Shown here piece by piece: positions 37,801-50,989 of a stretch of 64,000 nucleotides of DNA. The position numbers were made by a program, and so were the translations under genes. How positions within the stretch are numbered: position 1 is the first letter of the stretch; each line of letters opens with the position of its first letter. This DNA is from Hydractinia symbiolongicarpus (Eukaryota > Cnidaria > Hydrozoa > Anthoathecata > Hydractiniidae). A model generated the notes under the pieces. The model did not search any database and was not told the origin of the DNA. It saw only the letters and a list, made by a program, of their open reading frames with translations. Location of the stretch: assembly GCF_029227915.1 (NCBI RefSeq), contig NC_079887.1, forward strand, positions 992,001-1,056,000, in the 5' to 3' direction.

Positions 37801-38876
37801 GGGCTTGGCACGTATAGTCGAATGTATACAAAGAAAGTACCCTGTGAGTAAACTCATTTCCAGAACGATTTTTTAAATTATTTTTCACCACTAAAGCCCA
37901 TGAGACTTGTAGTTTTCAAAAATATTTTCATATTTGATGGGACGCTGAAAAAAAGAAGTTTAATCGCCTGCAAACAAAAATCCGCGATTTCCCGAAAATC
38001 CCAGGCTTGGCCCGTATAGTCAAAAGTATACAAAGAAAGTACCCAGGGAGTAAACTCATTTCCCGAACGATTTTTTAATTTACTTTTTCACCACTAAAAC
38101 GCATGAGACTTGTAGTTTTTAAGAATGTTTTCATTTTCGATGAGACGCTGAATAAAAGAAGTTTAATCGCCAACAAACGAAAACCTGCGATTTCCCGTAA
38201 ATCCTGGACTCAGCCCGTATAGTCAAAAGTATACAAAGAATGTACCCAGGGAGTAAACTCATTTCCCAAACGATTTTTTAAATTATTATTTCACCACTAA
38301 AACGCATGAGACTTGTAGTTTTCAAGAATGTTTTCATTTTTGATGAGACGCTGAATAAAAGAAGTTTAATGGCCGGCAAACAAAAATCCGCGATTTCCCG
38401 AAAATCCCAGGCTTGGCCCGTATAGTCAAAAGTATACAAAGAAAGTACCCAGGAAGTAAACTCATTTCCCGAACGATTTTTTAATTTACTTTTTCACCAC
38501 TAAAACGCATGAGACTTGTAGTTTTTAAAAATGTTTTCATTTTTGATGAGACGCTGAATAAAAGAAGTTTAATCGCCAACAAACGAAAACCTGCGATTTC
38601 CCGTAAATCCTGGACTCAGCCTGTATAGTCAAAAGTATACAAAGAATGTATCCAGGGAGTAAACTCATTTCCCAAACGATTTTTTAAATTATTATTTCAC
38701 CACTAAAACGCATGAGACTTGTAGTTTTCAAGAATGTTTTCATTTTTGATGAGAGGCTGAATAAAAGAAGTTTAATCGCCGGCAAACGAAAATCCGCGAT
38801 TTCCCGTAAATCCCGGACTCGGCCCGTATAGTCAAAAGTATACAAAGAAAGTACCCAGGGGTAAACTCATTTCCCG
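34824..38876 (+). repeat. 10-mer HOR, two copies of about 2027 bp
   Basis: Copies lie at 34824-36850 and 36851-38876. The order is A/H hybrid,F' (CATCAG with GCTAAATAAAAG),H,B,I,C,A,M,A',M. The B unit with GTCGATTG and the following I unit with TTTCCACCACT recur exactly 2027 bp apart (35441 and 37468, 35649 and 37676). Nearly all variants are shared between copies, including AATGGCCGGC and TGAGAGGCTG, so amplification looks recent. Confidence 0.93.
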
Positions 38877-40901
38877 AACGATTTTTTAAATTATTTTTTC
38901 ACCGCTAAAACGCATGAGACTTGTAGTATTTAAAAATATTTTCATTTTTGATGAGACGCTGAATAAAAGAAGTTTAATCGCCGGCAAACGAAAACCTGCG
39001 ATTTCCCGTAAATCCTGGACTCAGCCTGTATAGTCAAAAGTATACAAAGAATGTATCCAGGGAGTAAACTCATTTCCCAAACGATTTTTTAAATTATTAT
39101 TTCACCACTAAAACGCATGAGACTTGTAGTTTTCAAGAATGTTTTCATTTTTGATGAGAGGCTGAATAAAAGAAGTTTAATCGCCGGCAAACGAAAATCC
39201 GCGATTTCCCGTAAATCCCGGACTCGGCCCGTATAGTCAAAAGTATACAAAGAAAGTACCCAGGGGTAAACTCATTTCCCGAACGATTTTTTAAATTATT
39301 TTTTCACCGCTAAAACGCATGAGACTTGTAGTTTTCAAAAATGTTTTCATTTTTGATGAGACGCTTAATGAAAGAGGTTTAATCGCCGGCAAACGAAATC
39401 CCGCGTTTTCCCGTAAATCCGGGGCTTGGCCCGTATAGTCGAATGTATACAGAGAAAGTACCCTGTGAGTAAACTCTTTTCCAGAACGATTTTTTAAATT
39501 ATTTTTCACCACTAAAACGCATGAGACTTGTAGTTTTCAAAAATGTTTTCTATTTTGATGAGACGCTGAATAAAAGAAGTTTAATCGCCGGCAAACGAAA
39601 ACCCGCGACTTCCCGTAAATCCCGGGCTTGGCACGTATAGTCGAATGTATACAAAGAAAGTACCCTGTGAGTAAACTCATTTCCAGAACGATTTTTTAAA
39701 TTATTTTTTCACCACTAAAGCCCATGAGACTTGTAGTTTTCAAAAATATTTTCATATTTGATGGGACGCTGAAAAAAAGAAGTTTAATCGCCTGCAAACA
39801 AAAATCCGCGATTTCCCGAAAATCCCAGGCTTGGCCCGTATAGTCAAAAGTATACAAAGAAAGTACCCAGGGAGTAAACTCATTTCCCGAACGATTTTTT
39901 AATTTACTTTTTCACCACTAAAACGCATGAGACTTGTAGTTTTTAAAAATGTTTTCATTTTTGATGAGACGCTGAATAAAAGAAGTTTAATCGCCAACAA
40001 ACGAAAACCTGCGATTTCCCGTAAATCCTGGACTCAGCCTGTATAGTCAAAAGTATACAAAGAATGTATCCAGGGAGTAAACTCATTTCCCAAACGATTT
40101 TTTAAATTATTATTTCACCACTAAAACGCATGAGACTTGTAGTTTTCAAGAATGTTTTCATTTTTGATGAGAGGCTGAATAAAAGAAGTTTAATCGCCGG
40201 CAAACGAAAATCCGCGATTTCCCGTAAATCCCGGACTCGGCCCGTATAGTCAAAAGTATACAAAGAAAGTACCCAGGGGTAAACTCATTTCCCGAACGAT
40301 TTTTTAAATTATTTTTTCACCGCTAAAACGCATGAGACTTGTAGTTTTCAAAAATGTTTTCATTTTTGATGAGACGCTTAATGAAAGAGGTTTAATCGCC
40401 GGCAAACGAAATCCCGCGTTTTCCCGTAAATCCGGGGCTTGGCCCGTATAGTCGAATGTATACAGAGAAAGTACCCTGTGAGTAAACTCTTTTCCAGAAC
40501 GATTTTTTAAATTATTTTTCACCACTAAAACGCATGAGACTTGTAGTTTTCAAAAATGTTTTCTATTTTGATGAGACGCTGAATAAAAGAAGTTTAATCG
40601 CCAACAAACGAAAACCTGCGATTTCCCGTAAATCCTGGACTCAGCCTGTATAGTCAAAAGTATACAAAGAATGTATCCAGGGAGTAAACTCATTTCCCAA
40701 ACGATTTTTTAAATTATTATTTCACCACTAAAACGCATGAGACTTGTAGTTTTCAAGAATGTTTTCATTTTTGATGAGAGGCTGAATAAAAGAAGTTTAA
40801 TCGCCGGCAATCGAAAATCCGCGATTTCCCGTAAATCCCGGACTCGGCCCGTATAGTCAAAAGTATACAAAGAAAGTACCCAGGGGTAAACTCATTTCCC
40901 G
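38877..40901 (+). repeat. 5-mer HOR (1013 bp) and 3-mer start
   Basis: After two bridging units (38877, with TTGTAGTATTTAAAAATATTTTC, and 39080) the order B,I',C,A',M fills 39282-40294 and restarts at 40295. The second round skips C by recombination inside I' (40498, I' left with A' right), giving B,I'/A',M and then the truncated B unit at 40902. I' is marked by TTTTCTATTTTGATG. Confidence 0.88.
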
Positions 40902-41059
40902 AACGATTTTTTAAATTATTTTCATTTTTGATGAGACGCTTAATGAAAGAGGTTTAATCGCCGGCAAACGAAATCCCGCGTTTTCCCGTAAATCCGGGGT
41001 TTGGCCCGTATAGTCGAATGTATACAGAGAAAGTACCCTGTGAGTAAACTCTTTTCCAG
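40902..41059 (+). repeat. Truncated 158-bp type B monomer (45-bp internal deletion)
   Basis: The unit runs from AACG at 40902 to the next AACG at 41060, 158 bp instead of 203. The left part TTAAATTATTTT joins directly to CATTTTTGATGAG at 40919-40923, so the stretch from CACCGC through AAAAATG is gone. TTTT lies on both sides of the lost segment in intact units, a 4-bp microhomology. The matching unit in the long-range duplicate (49166-49368) is intact at 203 bp, so the loss is specific to this copy. Confidence 0.95.
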
Positions 41060-41869
41060 AACGATTTTTTAAATTATTTTTCACCACTAAAACGCATGAG
41101 ACTTGTAGTTTTCAAAAATGTTTTCTATTTTGATGAGACGCTGAATAAAAGAAGTTTAATCGCCGGCAAACGAAAACCCGCGACTTCCCGTAAATCCCGG
41201 GCTTGGCACGTATAGTCGAATGTATACAAAGAAAGTACCCTGTGAGTAAACTCATTTCCAGAACGATTTTTTAAATTATTTTTTCACCACTAAAGCCCAT
41301 GAGACTTGTAGTTTTCAAAAATATTTTCATATTTGATGGGACGCTGAAAAAAAGAAGTTTAATCGCCTGCAAACAAAAATCCGCGATTTCCCGAAAATCC
41401 CAGGCTTGGCCCGTATAGTCAAAAGTATACAAAGAAAGTACCCAGGGAGTAAACTCATTTCCCGAACGATTTTTTAATTTACTTTTTCACCACTAAAACG
41501 CATGAGACTTGTAGTTTTTAAAAATGTTTTCATTTTCGATGAGACGCTGAATAAAAGAAGTTTAATCGCCAACAAACGAAAACCTGCGATTTCCCGTAAA
41601 TCCAGGACTCAGCCCGTATAGTCAAAAGTATACAAAGAATGTACCCAGGGAGTAAACTCATTTCCCAAACGATTTTTTAAATTATTATTTCACCACTAAA
41701 ACGCATGAGACTTGTAGTTTTTAAGAATGTTTTCATTTTTGATGAGACGCTGAATAAAAACAGTTTAATCGCCGCCAAACGAAAACCCGCGATTTCCCGT
41801 AAATCCCGGCTTGGCCCGTATAGTCAAAAGTATACAAAGAAAGTACCCAGGGAGTAAACTCATTTCCAG

Positions 41870-44800
41870 AACGATTTTTTAAATTATTTTTTCACCACTA
41901 AAACGCATAAGACATGTAGTTTTTAAAAATGTTTTCATTTTTGATGAGACGCTGAAAAAAAGAAGTTTAATCGCCGGCAAACGAAAACCCGCGATTTCCC
42001 GTAAATCCCGGGCTTGGCCCGTATAGTCAAAAGTATACAAAGAAAGTACCCAGGGAGTAAACTCATTTCCCGAACGATTTTTATATTATTTTTTTACCAC
42101 TAAAATGCATGAGACTTGTAGTTTTCAAAAATGTTTTCATTTTTGATGAGACGCTTAATGAAAGAGGTTTAATCGCCGGCAAACGAAATCCCGCGTTTTC
42201 CCGTAAATCCGGGGCTTGGCCCGTATAGTGGAATGTATACAAAGAAAGTACCCAGGGAGTAAACTCATTTCCCGAACGATTTTTTAAATTTTTTTTTCAC
42301 CACTAAAACGCATGAGACTGGTAGTTTTCAAAAATGTTTTCATTTTTGATGAGATGCTTAATGAAAGTGGTTTAATCGCCGGAAAACGAAAACCCGCGAT
42401 TTCCCGTAAATCCCGGGCTTGGCCCGTATAGTAGAATGTATACCAAGAAAGTACCCTGTGAGTAAACTCATTTCCAGAACGATTTTTTAAATTATTTTTT
42501 CACCACTAAAACGCATAAGACTTGTAGTTTTTAAAAATGTTTTCATTTTCGATGAGACGCTGAATAAAAGAAGTTTAATCGCCAACAAACGAAAACCTGC
42601 GATTTCCCGTAAATCCTGGACTCAGCCCGTATAGTCAAAAGTATACAAAGAATGTACCCAGGGAGTAAACTCATTTCCCAAACGATTTTTTTAATTATTA
42701 TTTCACCACTAAAACGCATGAGACTTGTAGTTTTCAAGAATGTTTTCATTTTTGATGAGACGCTGAATAAAAAACAGTTTAATCGCCTGCAAACAAAAAT
42801 CCGCGATTTCCCGAAAATCCCAGGCTTGGCCCGTATAGTCAAAAGTATACAAAGAAAGTACCCAGGGAGTAAACTCATTTCCCGAACGATTTTTTAATTT
42901 ACTTTTTCACCACTAAAACGCATGAGACTTGTAGTTTTTAAAAATGTTTTCATTTTCGATGAGACGCTGAATAAAAGAAGTTTAATCGCCAACAAACGAA
43001 AACCTGCGATTTCCCGTAAATCCAGGACTCAGCCCGTATAGTCAAAAGTATACAAAGAATGTACCCAGGGAGTAAACTCATTTCCCAAACGATTTTTTAA
43101 ATTATTATTTCACCACTAAAACGCATGAGACTTGTAGTTTTCAAGAATGTTTTCATTTTTGATGAGACGCTGAATAAAAACAGTTTAATCGCCGCCAAAC
43201 GAAAACCCACGATTTCCCGTAAATCCCGGGCTTGGCCCGTATAGTCAAAAGTATACAAAGAAAGTACCCAGGGAGTAAACTCATTTCCAGAACGATTTTT
43301 TAAATTATTTTTTCACCACTAAAACGCATAAGACATGTAGTTTTTAAAAATGTTTTCATTTTTGATGAGACGCTGAAAAAAAGAAGTTTAATCGCCGGCA
43401 AACGAAAACCCGCGATTTCCCGTAAATCCCGGGCTTGGCCCGTATAGTCAAAAGTATACAAAGAAAGTACCCAGGGAGTAAACTCATTTCCCGAACGATT
43501 TTTCATATTATTTTTTACCACTAAAACGCATGAGACTTGTAGTTTTCAAAAATGTTTTCATTTTTGATGAGACGCTTAATGAAAGAGGTTTAATCGCCGG
43601 CAAACGAAATCCTGCGTTTTCCCGTAAATCCGGGGCTTGGCCCGTATAGTCAAATGTATACAAAGAAAGTACCCAGGGAGTAAACTCATTTCCCGAACGA
43701 TTTTTTAAATTATTTTTTCACCACTAAAACGCATAAGACTTGTAGTTTTTAAAATTTTCTTCATTTTTGATGAGACGCTGAATAAAAGAAGTTTAATTGC
43801 CGGCAAACGAAAACCCGCGATTTCCCGTAAATCCCGGCTTGGCCCGTATAGTCAAAAGTATACAAAGAAAGTACCCAGGGAGTAAACTCATTTCCAGAAC
43901 GATTTTTTAAATTATTTTTTCACCACTAAAACGCATAAGACATGTAGTTTTTAAAAATGTTTTCATTTTTGATGAGACGCTGAAAAAAAGAAGTTTAATC
44001 GCCGGCAATCGAAAACCCGCGATTTCCCGTAAATCCCGGGCTTGGCCCGTATATTCAAAAGTATACAAAGAAAGTACCCAGGGAGTAAATTCATTTCCCG
44101 AACGATTTTTATATTATTTTTTTACCACTAAAACGCATGAGACTTGTAGTTTTCAAAAATGTTTTCATTTTTGATGAGACGCTTAATGAAAGAGGTTTAA
44201 TCGCCGGCAAACGAAATCCCGCGTTTTCCCGTAAATCCGGGGCTTGGCCCGTATAGTCGAATGTATACAAAGAAAGTACCCAGTGAGTAAACTCATTTCC
44301 CGAACGATTTTTTAAATTTTTTTTTCACCACTAAAACGCATGAGACTTGTAGTTTTCAAAAATGTTTTCATTTTTGATGAGACGCTTAATGAAAGTGGTT
44401 TAATCGCCGGAAAACGAAAACCCGCGATTTCCCGTAAATCCCGGGCTTGGCCCGTATAGTCGAATGTATACAAAGAAAGTACCCTGTGAGTAAACTCATT
44501 TCCAGAACGATTTTTTAAATTATTTTTTCACCACTAAAACGCATAAGACTTGTAGTTTTTAAAAATGTTTTCATTTTCGATGAGACGCTGAATAAAAGAA
44601 GTTTAATCGCCAACAAACGAAAACCTGCGATTTCACGTAAATCCTGGACTCAGCCCGTATAGTCAAAAGTATACAAAGAATGTACCCAGGGAGTAAACTC
44701 ATTTCCCAAACGATTTTTTTAATTATTATTTCACCACTAAAACGCATGAGACTTGTAGTTTTCAAGAATGTTTTCATTTTTGATGAGACGCTGAATAAAA
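41870..44800 (+). repeat. 10-mer period of about 2028 bp, one copy plus partial
   Basis: The order Y,O,N,A,M,A,M,Y,O,X spans 41870-43897 and restarts as Y,O,N,A,M at 43898. Y is marked by GACATGTAG. The CATTTTCGATGAG of the A unit lies at 42550 and 44579, 2029 bp apart. This repeat lies within the long-range block and was copied with it. Confidence 0.8.
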
Positions 44801-44912
44801 AACAGTTTAATCGCCGGCAAACGAAAACCCGCGATTTCCCGTAAATCCCGGGCTTGGCACGTATATTTGAATGTATACAAAGAAAGTACCCTGTGGGTAA
44901 ACTCCTTTCCAG

Positions 44913-47900
44913 AACGATTTTTTAAATTATTTTTTCACCACTAAAACGCATAAGACTTGTAGTTTTTAAAAATTTTTTCATTTTTGATGAGACGCTGAAT
45001 AAAAGAAGTTTAATCGCCGGCAAACGAAAACCCGCGATTTCCCGTAAATCCCGGCTTGGCCTGTATAGTCAAAAGTATACAAAGAAAGTACCCAGGGAGT
45101 AAACTCATTTCCCGAACGATTTTTTAAATTATTATTTCACCACTAAAACGCATGAGACTTGTAGTTTTCAAAAATGTTTTCATTTTTGATGAGACGCTTA
45201 ATGAAAGAGGTTTAATCGCCGGCAAACGAAATCCCGCGTTTTCCCGTAAATCCGGGGCTTGGCCCGTATAGTCGAATGTATACAGAGAAAGTACCCTGTG
45301 AGTAAACTCTTTTCCAGAACGATTTTTTAAATTATTTTTCACCACTAAAACGCATGAGACTTGTAGTTTTCAAAAATGTTTTCTATTTTGATGAGACGCT
45401 GAATAAAAGAAGTTTAATCGCCAACAAACGAAAACCTGCGATTTCCCGTAAATCCTGGACTCAGCCTGTATAGTCAAAAGTATACAAAGAATGTATCCAG
45501 GGAGTAAACTCATTTCCCAAACGATTTTTTAAATTATTATTTCACCACTAAAACGCATGAGACTTGTAGTTTTCAAGAATGTTTTCATTTTTGATGAGAG
45601 GCTGAATAAAAGAAGTTTAATCGCCGGCAAACGAAAATCCGCGATTTCCCGTAAATCCCGGACTCGGCCCGTATAGTCAAAAGTATACAAAGAAAGTACC
45701 CAGGGGTAAACTCATTTCCCGAACGATTTTTTAAATTATTTTTTCACCGCTAAAACGCATGAGACTTGTAGTTTTCAAAAATGTTTTCATTTTTGATGAG
45801 ACGCTTAATGAAAGAGGTTTAATCGCCGGCAAACGAAATCCCGCGTTTTCCCGTAAATCCGGGGCTTGGCCCGTATAGTCGAATGTATACAGAGAAAGTA
45901 CCCTGTGAGTAAACTCTTTTCCAGAACGATTTTTTAAATTATTTTTCACCACTAAAACGCATGAGACTTGTAGTTTTCAAAAATGTTTTCTATTTTGATG
46001 AGACGCTGAATAAAAGAAGTTTAATCGCCGGCAAACGAAAACCCGCGACTTCCCGTAAATCCCGGGCTTGGCACGTATAGTCGAATGTATACAAAGAAAG
46101 TACCCTGTGAGTAAACTCATTTCCAGAACGATTTTTTAAATTATTTTTTCACCACTAAAGCCCATGAGACTTGTAGTTTTCAAAAATATTTTCATATTTG
46201 ATGGGACGCTGAAAAAAAGAAGTTTAATGGCCTGCAAACAAAAATCCGCGATTTCCCGAAAATCCCAGGCTTGGCCCGTATAGTCAAAAGTATACAAAGA
46301 AAGTACCCAGGGAGTAAACTCATTTCCCGAACGATTTTTTAATTTACTTTTTCACCACTAAAACGCATGAGACTTGTAGTTTTTAAAAATGTTTTCATTT
46401 TTGATGAGACGCTGAATAAAAGAAGTTTAATCGCCAACAAACGAAAACCTGCGATTTCCCGTAAATCCTGGACTCAGCCTGTATAGTCAAAAGTATACAA
46501 AGAATGTATCCAGGGAGTAAACTCATTTCCCAAACGATTTTTTAAATTATTATTTCACCACTAAAACGCATGAGACTTGTAGTTTTCAAGAATGTTTTCA
46601 TTTTTGATGAGACGCTGAATAAAAAACAGTTTAATCGCCGGCAAACGAAAACCCGCGATTTCCCGTAAATCCCGGGCTTGGCACGTATATTTGAATGTAT
46701 ACAAAGAAAGTACCCTGTGGGTAAACTCATTTCCAGAACGATTTTTTAAATTATTTTTTCACCACTAAAACGCATAAGACTTGTAGTTTTTAAAAATTTT
46801 TTCATTTTTGATGAGACGCTGAATAAAAGAAGTTCAATCGCCGGCAAACGAAAACCCGCGATTTCCCGTAAATCCCGGCTTGGCCTGTATAGTCAAAAGT
46901 ATACAAAGAAAGTACCCAGGGAGTAAACTCATTTCCCGAACGATTTTTTAAATTATTATTTCACCACTAAAACGCATGAGACTTGTAGTTTTCAAAAATG
47001 TTTTCATTTTTGATGAGACGCTTAATGAAAGAGGTTTAATCGCCGGCAAACGAAATCCCGCGTTTTCCCGTAAATCCGGGGCTTGGCCCGTATAGTCGAA
47101 TGTATACAGAGAAAGTACCCTGTGAGTAAACTCTTTTCCAGAACGATTTTTTAAATTATTTTTCACCACTAAAACGCATGAGACTTGTAGTTTTCAAAAA
47201 TGTTTTCTATTTTGATGAGACGCTGAATAAAAGAAGTTTAATCGCCAACAAACGAAAACCTGCGATTTCCCGTAAATCCTGGACTCAGCCTGTATAGTCA
47301 AAAGTATACAAAGAATGTATCCAGGGAGTAAACTCATTTCCCAAACGATTTTTTAAATTATTATTTCACCACTAAAACGCATGAGACTTGTAGTTTTCAA
47401 GAATGTTTTCATTTTTGATGAGAGGCTGAATAAAAGAAGTTTAATCGCCGGCAAACGAAAATCCGCGATTTCCCGTAAATCCCGGACTCGGCCCGTATAG
47501 TCAAAAGTATACAAAGAAAGTACCCAGGGGTAAACTCATTTCCCGAACGATTTTTTAAATTATTTTTTCACCGCTAAAACGCATGAGACTTGTAGTTTTC
47601 AAAAATGTTTTCATTTTTGATGAGACGCTTAATGAAAGAGGTTTAATCGCCGGCAAACGAAATCCCGCGTTTTCCCGTAAATCCGGGGCTTGGCCCGTAT
47701 AGTCGAATGTATACAGAGAAAGTACCCTGTGAGTAAACTCTTTTCCAGAACGATTTTTTAAATTATTTTTCACCACTAAAACGCATGAGACTTGTAGTTT
47801 TCAAAAATGTTTTCTATTTTGATGAGACGCTGAATAAAAGAAGTTTAATCGCCGGCAAACGAAAACCCGCGACTTCCCGTAAATCCCGGGCTTGGCACGT

Positions 47901-48400
47901 ATAGTCGAATGTATACAAAGAAAGTACCCTGTGAGTAAACTCATTTCCAGAACGATTTTTTAAATTATTTTTTCACCACTAAAGCCCATGAGACTTGTAG
48001 TTTTCAAAAATATTTTCATATTTGATGGGACGCTGAAAAAAAGAAGTTTAATGGCCTGCAAACAAAAATCCGCGATTTCCCGAAAATCCCAGGCTTGGCC
48101 CGTATAGTCAAAAGTATACAAAGAAAGTACCCAGGGAGTAAACTCATTTCCCGAACGATTTTTTAATTTACTTTTTCACCACTAAAACGCATGAGACTTG
48201 TAGTTTTTAAAAATGTTTTCATTTTTGATGAGACGCTGAATAAAAGAAGTTTAATCGCCAACAAACGAAAACCTGCGATTTCCCGTAAATCCTGGACTCA
48301 GCCTGTATAGTCAAAAGTATACAAAGAATGTATCCAGGGAGTAAACTCATTTCCCAAACGATTTTTTAAATTATTATTTCACCACTAAAACGCATGAGAC
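44913..48400 (+). repeat. 9-mer HOR, two copies of 1824 bp
   Basis: Copies start at 44913 and 46737 with the order X,B,I'/A',M,B,I',C,A',M. X is marked by TTTAAAAATTTTTTCATTTTTG and CGGCTTGGCCTGTATAG. B units at 45124 and 46948, and at 45731 and 47555, are exactly 1824 bp apart. The second copy runs into block copy 2 of the long-range duplication, so the two structures overlap. Confidence 0.88.
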
Positions 48401-50989
48401 TTGTAGTTTTCAAGAATGTTTTCATTTTTGATGAGAGGCTGAATAAAAGAAGTTTAATCGCCGGCAAACGAAAATCCGCGATTTCCCGTAAATCCCCGAC
48501 TCGGCCCGTATAGTCAAAAGTATACAAAGAAAGTACCCAGGGGTAAACTCATTTCCCGAACGATTTTTTAAATTATTTTTTCACCGCTAAAACGCATGAG
48601 ACTTGTAGTTTTCAAAAATGTTTTCATTTTTGATGAGACGCTTAATGAAAGAGGTTTAATCGCCGGTAAACGAAATCCCGCGTTTTCCCGTAAATCCGGG
48701 GCTTGGCCCGTATAGTCGAATGTATACAGAGAAAGTACCCTGTGAGTAAACTCTTTTCCAGAACGATTTTTTAAATTATTTTTCACCACTAAAACGCATG
48801 AGACTTGTAGTTTTCAAAAATGTTTTCTATTTTGATGAGACGCTGAATAAAAGAAGTTTAATCGCCAACAAACGAAAACCTGCGATTTCCCGTAAATCCT
48901 GGACTCAGCCTGTATAGTCAAAAGTATACAAAGAATGTATCCAGGGAGTAAACTCATTTCCCAAACGATTTTTTAAATTATTATTTCACCACTAAAACGC
49001 ATGAGACTTGTAGTTTTCAAGAATGTTTTCATTTTTGATGAGAGGCTGAATAAAAGAAGTTTAATCGCCGGCAAACGAAAATCCGCGATTTCCCGTAAAT
49101 CGCGGACTCGGCCCGTATAGTCAAAAGTATACAAAGAAAGTACCCAGGGGTAAACTCATTTCCCGAACGATTTTTTAAATTATTTTTTCACCGCTTAAAC
49201 GCATGAGACTTGTAGTTTTCAAAAATGTTTTCATTTTTGATGAGACGCTTAATGAAAGAGGTTTAATCGCCGGCAAACGAAATCCCGCGTTTTCCCGTAA
49301 ATCCGGGACTTGGCCCGTATAGTCGAATGTATACAGAGAAAGTACCCTGTGAGTAAACTCTTTTCCAGAACGATTTTTTAAATTATTTTTCACCACTAAA
49401 ACGCATGAGACTTGTAGTTTTCAAAAATGTTTTCTATTTTGATGAGACGCTGAATAAAAGAAGTTTAATCGCCGGCAAACGAAAACCCGCGACTTCCCGT
49501 AAATCCCGGGCTTGGCACGTATAGTCGAATGTATACAAAGAAAGTACCCTGTGAGTAAACTCATTTCCAGAACGATTTTTTAAATTATTTTTTCACCACT
49601 AAAGCCCATGAGACTTGTAGTTTTCAAAAATATTTTCATATTTGATGGGACGCTGAAAAAAAGAAGTTTAATCGCCTGCAAACAAAAATCCGCGATTTCC
49701 CGAAAATCCCAGGCTTGGCCCGTATAGTCAAAAGTATACAAAGAAAGTACCCAGGGAGTAAACTCATTTCCCGAACGATTTTTTAATTTACTTTTTCACC
49801 ACTAAAACGCATGAGACTTGTAGTTTTTAAAAATGTTTTCATTTTCGATGAGACGCTGAATAAAAGAAGTTTAATCGCCAACAAACGAAAACCTGCGATT
49901 TCCCGTAAATCCAGGACTCAGCCCGTATAGTCAAAAGTATACAAAGAATGTACCCAGGGAGTAAACTCATTTCCCAAACGATTTTTTAAATTATTATTTC
50001 ACCACTAAAACGCATGAGACTTGTAGTTTTCAAGAATGTTTTCATTTTTGATGAGACGCTGAATAAAAACAGTTTAATCGCCGCCAAACGAAAACCCGCG
50101 ATTTCCCGTAAATCCCGGCTTGGCCCGTATAGTCAAAAGTATACAAAGAAAGTACCCAGGGAGTAAACTCATTTCCAGAACGATTTTTTAAATTATTTTT
50201 TCACCACTAAAACGCATAAGACATGTAGTTTTTAAAAATGTTTTCATTTTTGATGAGACGCTGAAAAAAAGAAGTTTAATCGCCGGCAAACGAAAACCCG
50301 CGATTTCCCGTAAATCCCGGGCTTGGCCCGTATAGTCAAAAGTATACAAAGAAAGTACCCAGGGAGTAAACTCATTTCCCGAACGATTTTTATATTATTT
50401 TTTTACCACTAAAACGCATGAGACTTGTAGTTTTCAAAAATGTTTTCATTTTTGATGAGACGCTTAATGAAAGAGGTTTAATCGCCGGCAAAAGAAATCC
50501 CGCGTTTTCCCGTAAATCCGGGGCTTGGCCCGTATAGTCGAATGTATACAAAGAAAGTACCCAGGGAGTAAACTCATTTCCCGAACGATTTTTTAAATTT
50601 TTTTTTCACCACTAAAACGCATGAGACTGGTAGTTTTCAAAAATGTTTTCATTTTTGATGAGATGCTTAATGAAAGTGGTTTAATCGCCGGAAAACGAAA
50701 ACCCGCGATTTCCCGTAAATCCCGGGCTTGGCCCGTATAGTAGAATGTATACCAAGAAAGTACCCTGTGAGTAAACTCATTTCCAGAACGATTTTTTAAA
50801 TTATTTTTTCACCACTAAAACGCATAAGACTTGTAGTTTTTAAAAATGTTTTCATTTTCGATGAGACGCTGAATAAAAGAAGTTTAATCGCCAACAAACG
50901 AAAACCTGCGATTTCCCGTAAATCCTGGACTCAGCCCGTATAGTCAAAAGTATACAAAGAATGTACCCAGGGAGTAAACTCATTTCCCA

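Larger units (their letters stand above)
38970..45110 (+). repeat. Long-range duplicated block, copy 1
   Basis: This block of about 30 monomers matches 47234-54231 in order and in private variants. The offset is 8264 bp up to the 45-bp deletion at 40919, 8309 bp after it, 8919 bp after the 3-mer insertion of copy 2, and 9121 bp after the extra monomer of copy 2. Shared private variants include GAGACTGGTAG with GAGATGCTTAATG near 42.32-42.36 kb and AAAATTTTCTTCATT near 43.75 kb. Ends are approximate because both fall inside monomers. Confidence 0.9.

Noticed and set aside
40902-41059. Transposon insertion or excision scar at the short monomer
   Set aside because: There is no extra sequence, terminal inverted repeat or target duplication. 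The junction is explained by loss of 45 bp between two TTTT runs.
42543-42878. 111-codon minus-strand frames (42543, 50852, 51462, 53692, 55112) as genes
   Set aside because: They read across particular pairs of neighbouring monomers and recur only where that pair was copied with its HOR. On the same bases the + strand is open for 81 codons (42652-42897), which points to chance openness.
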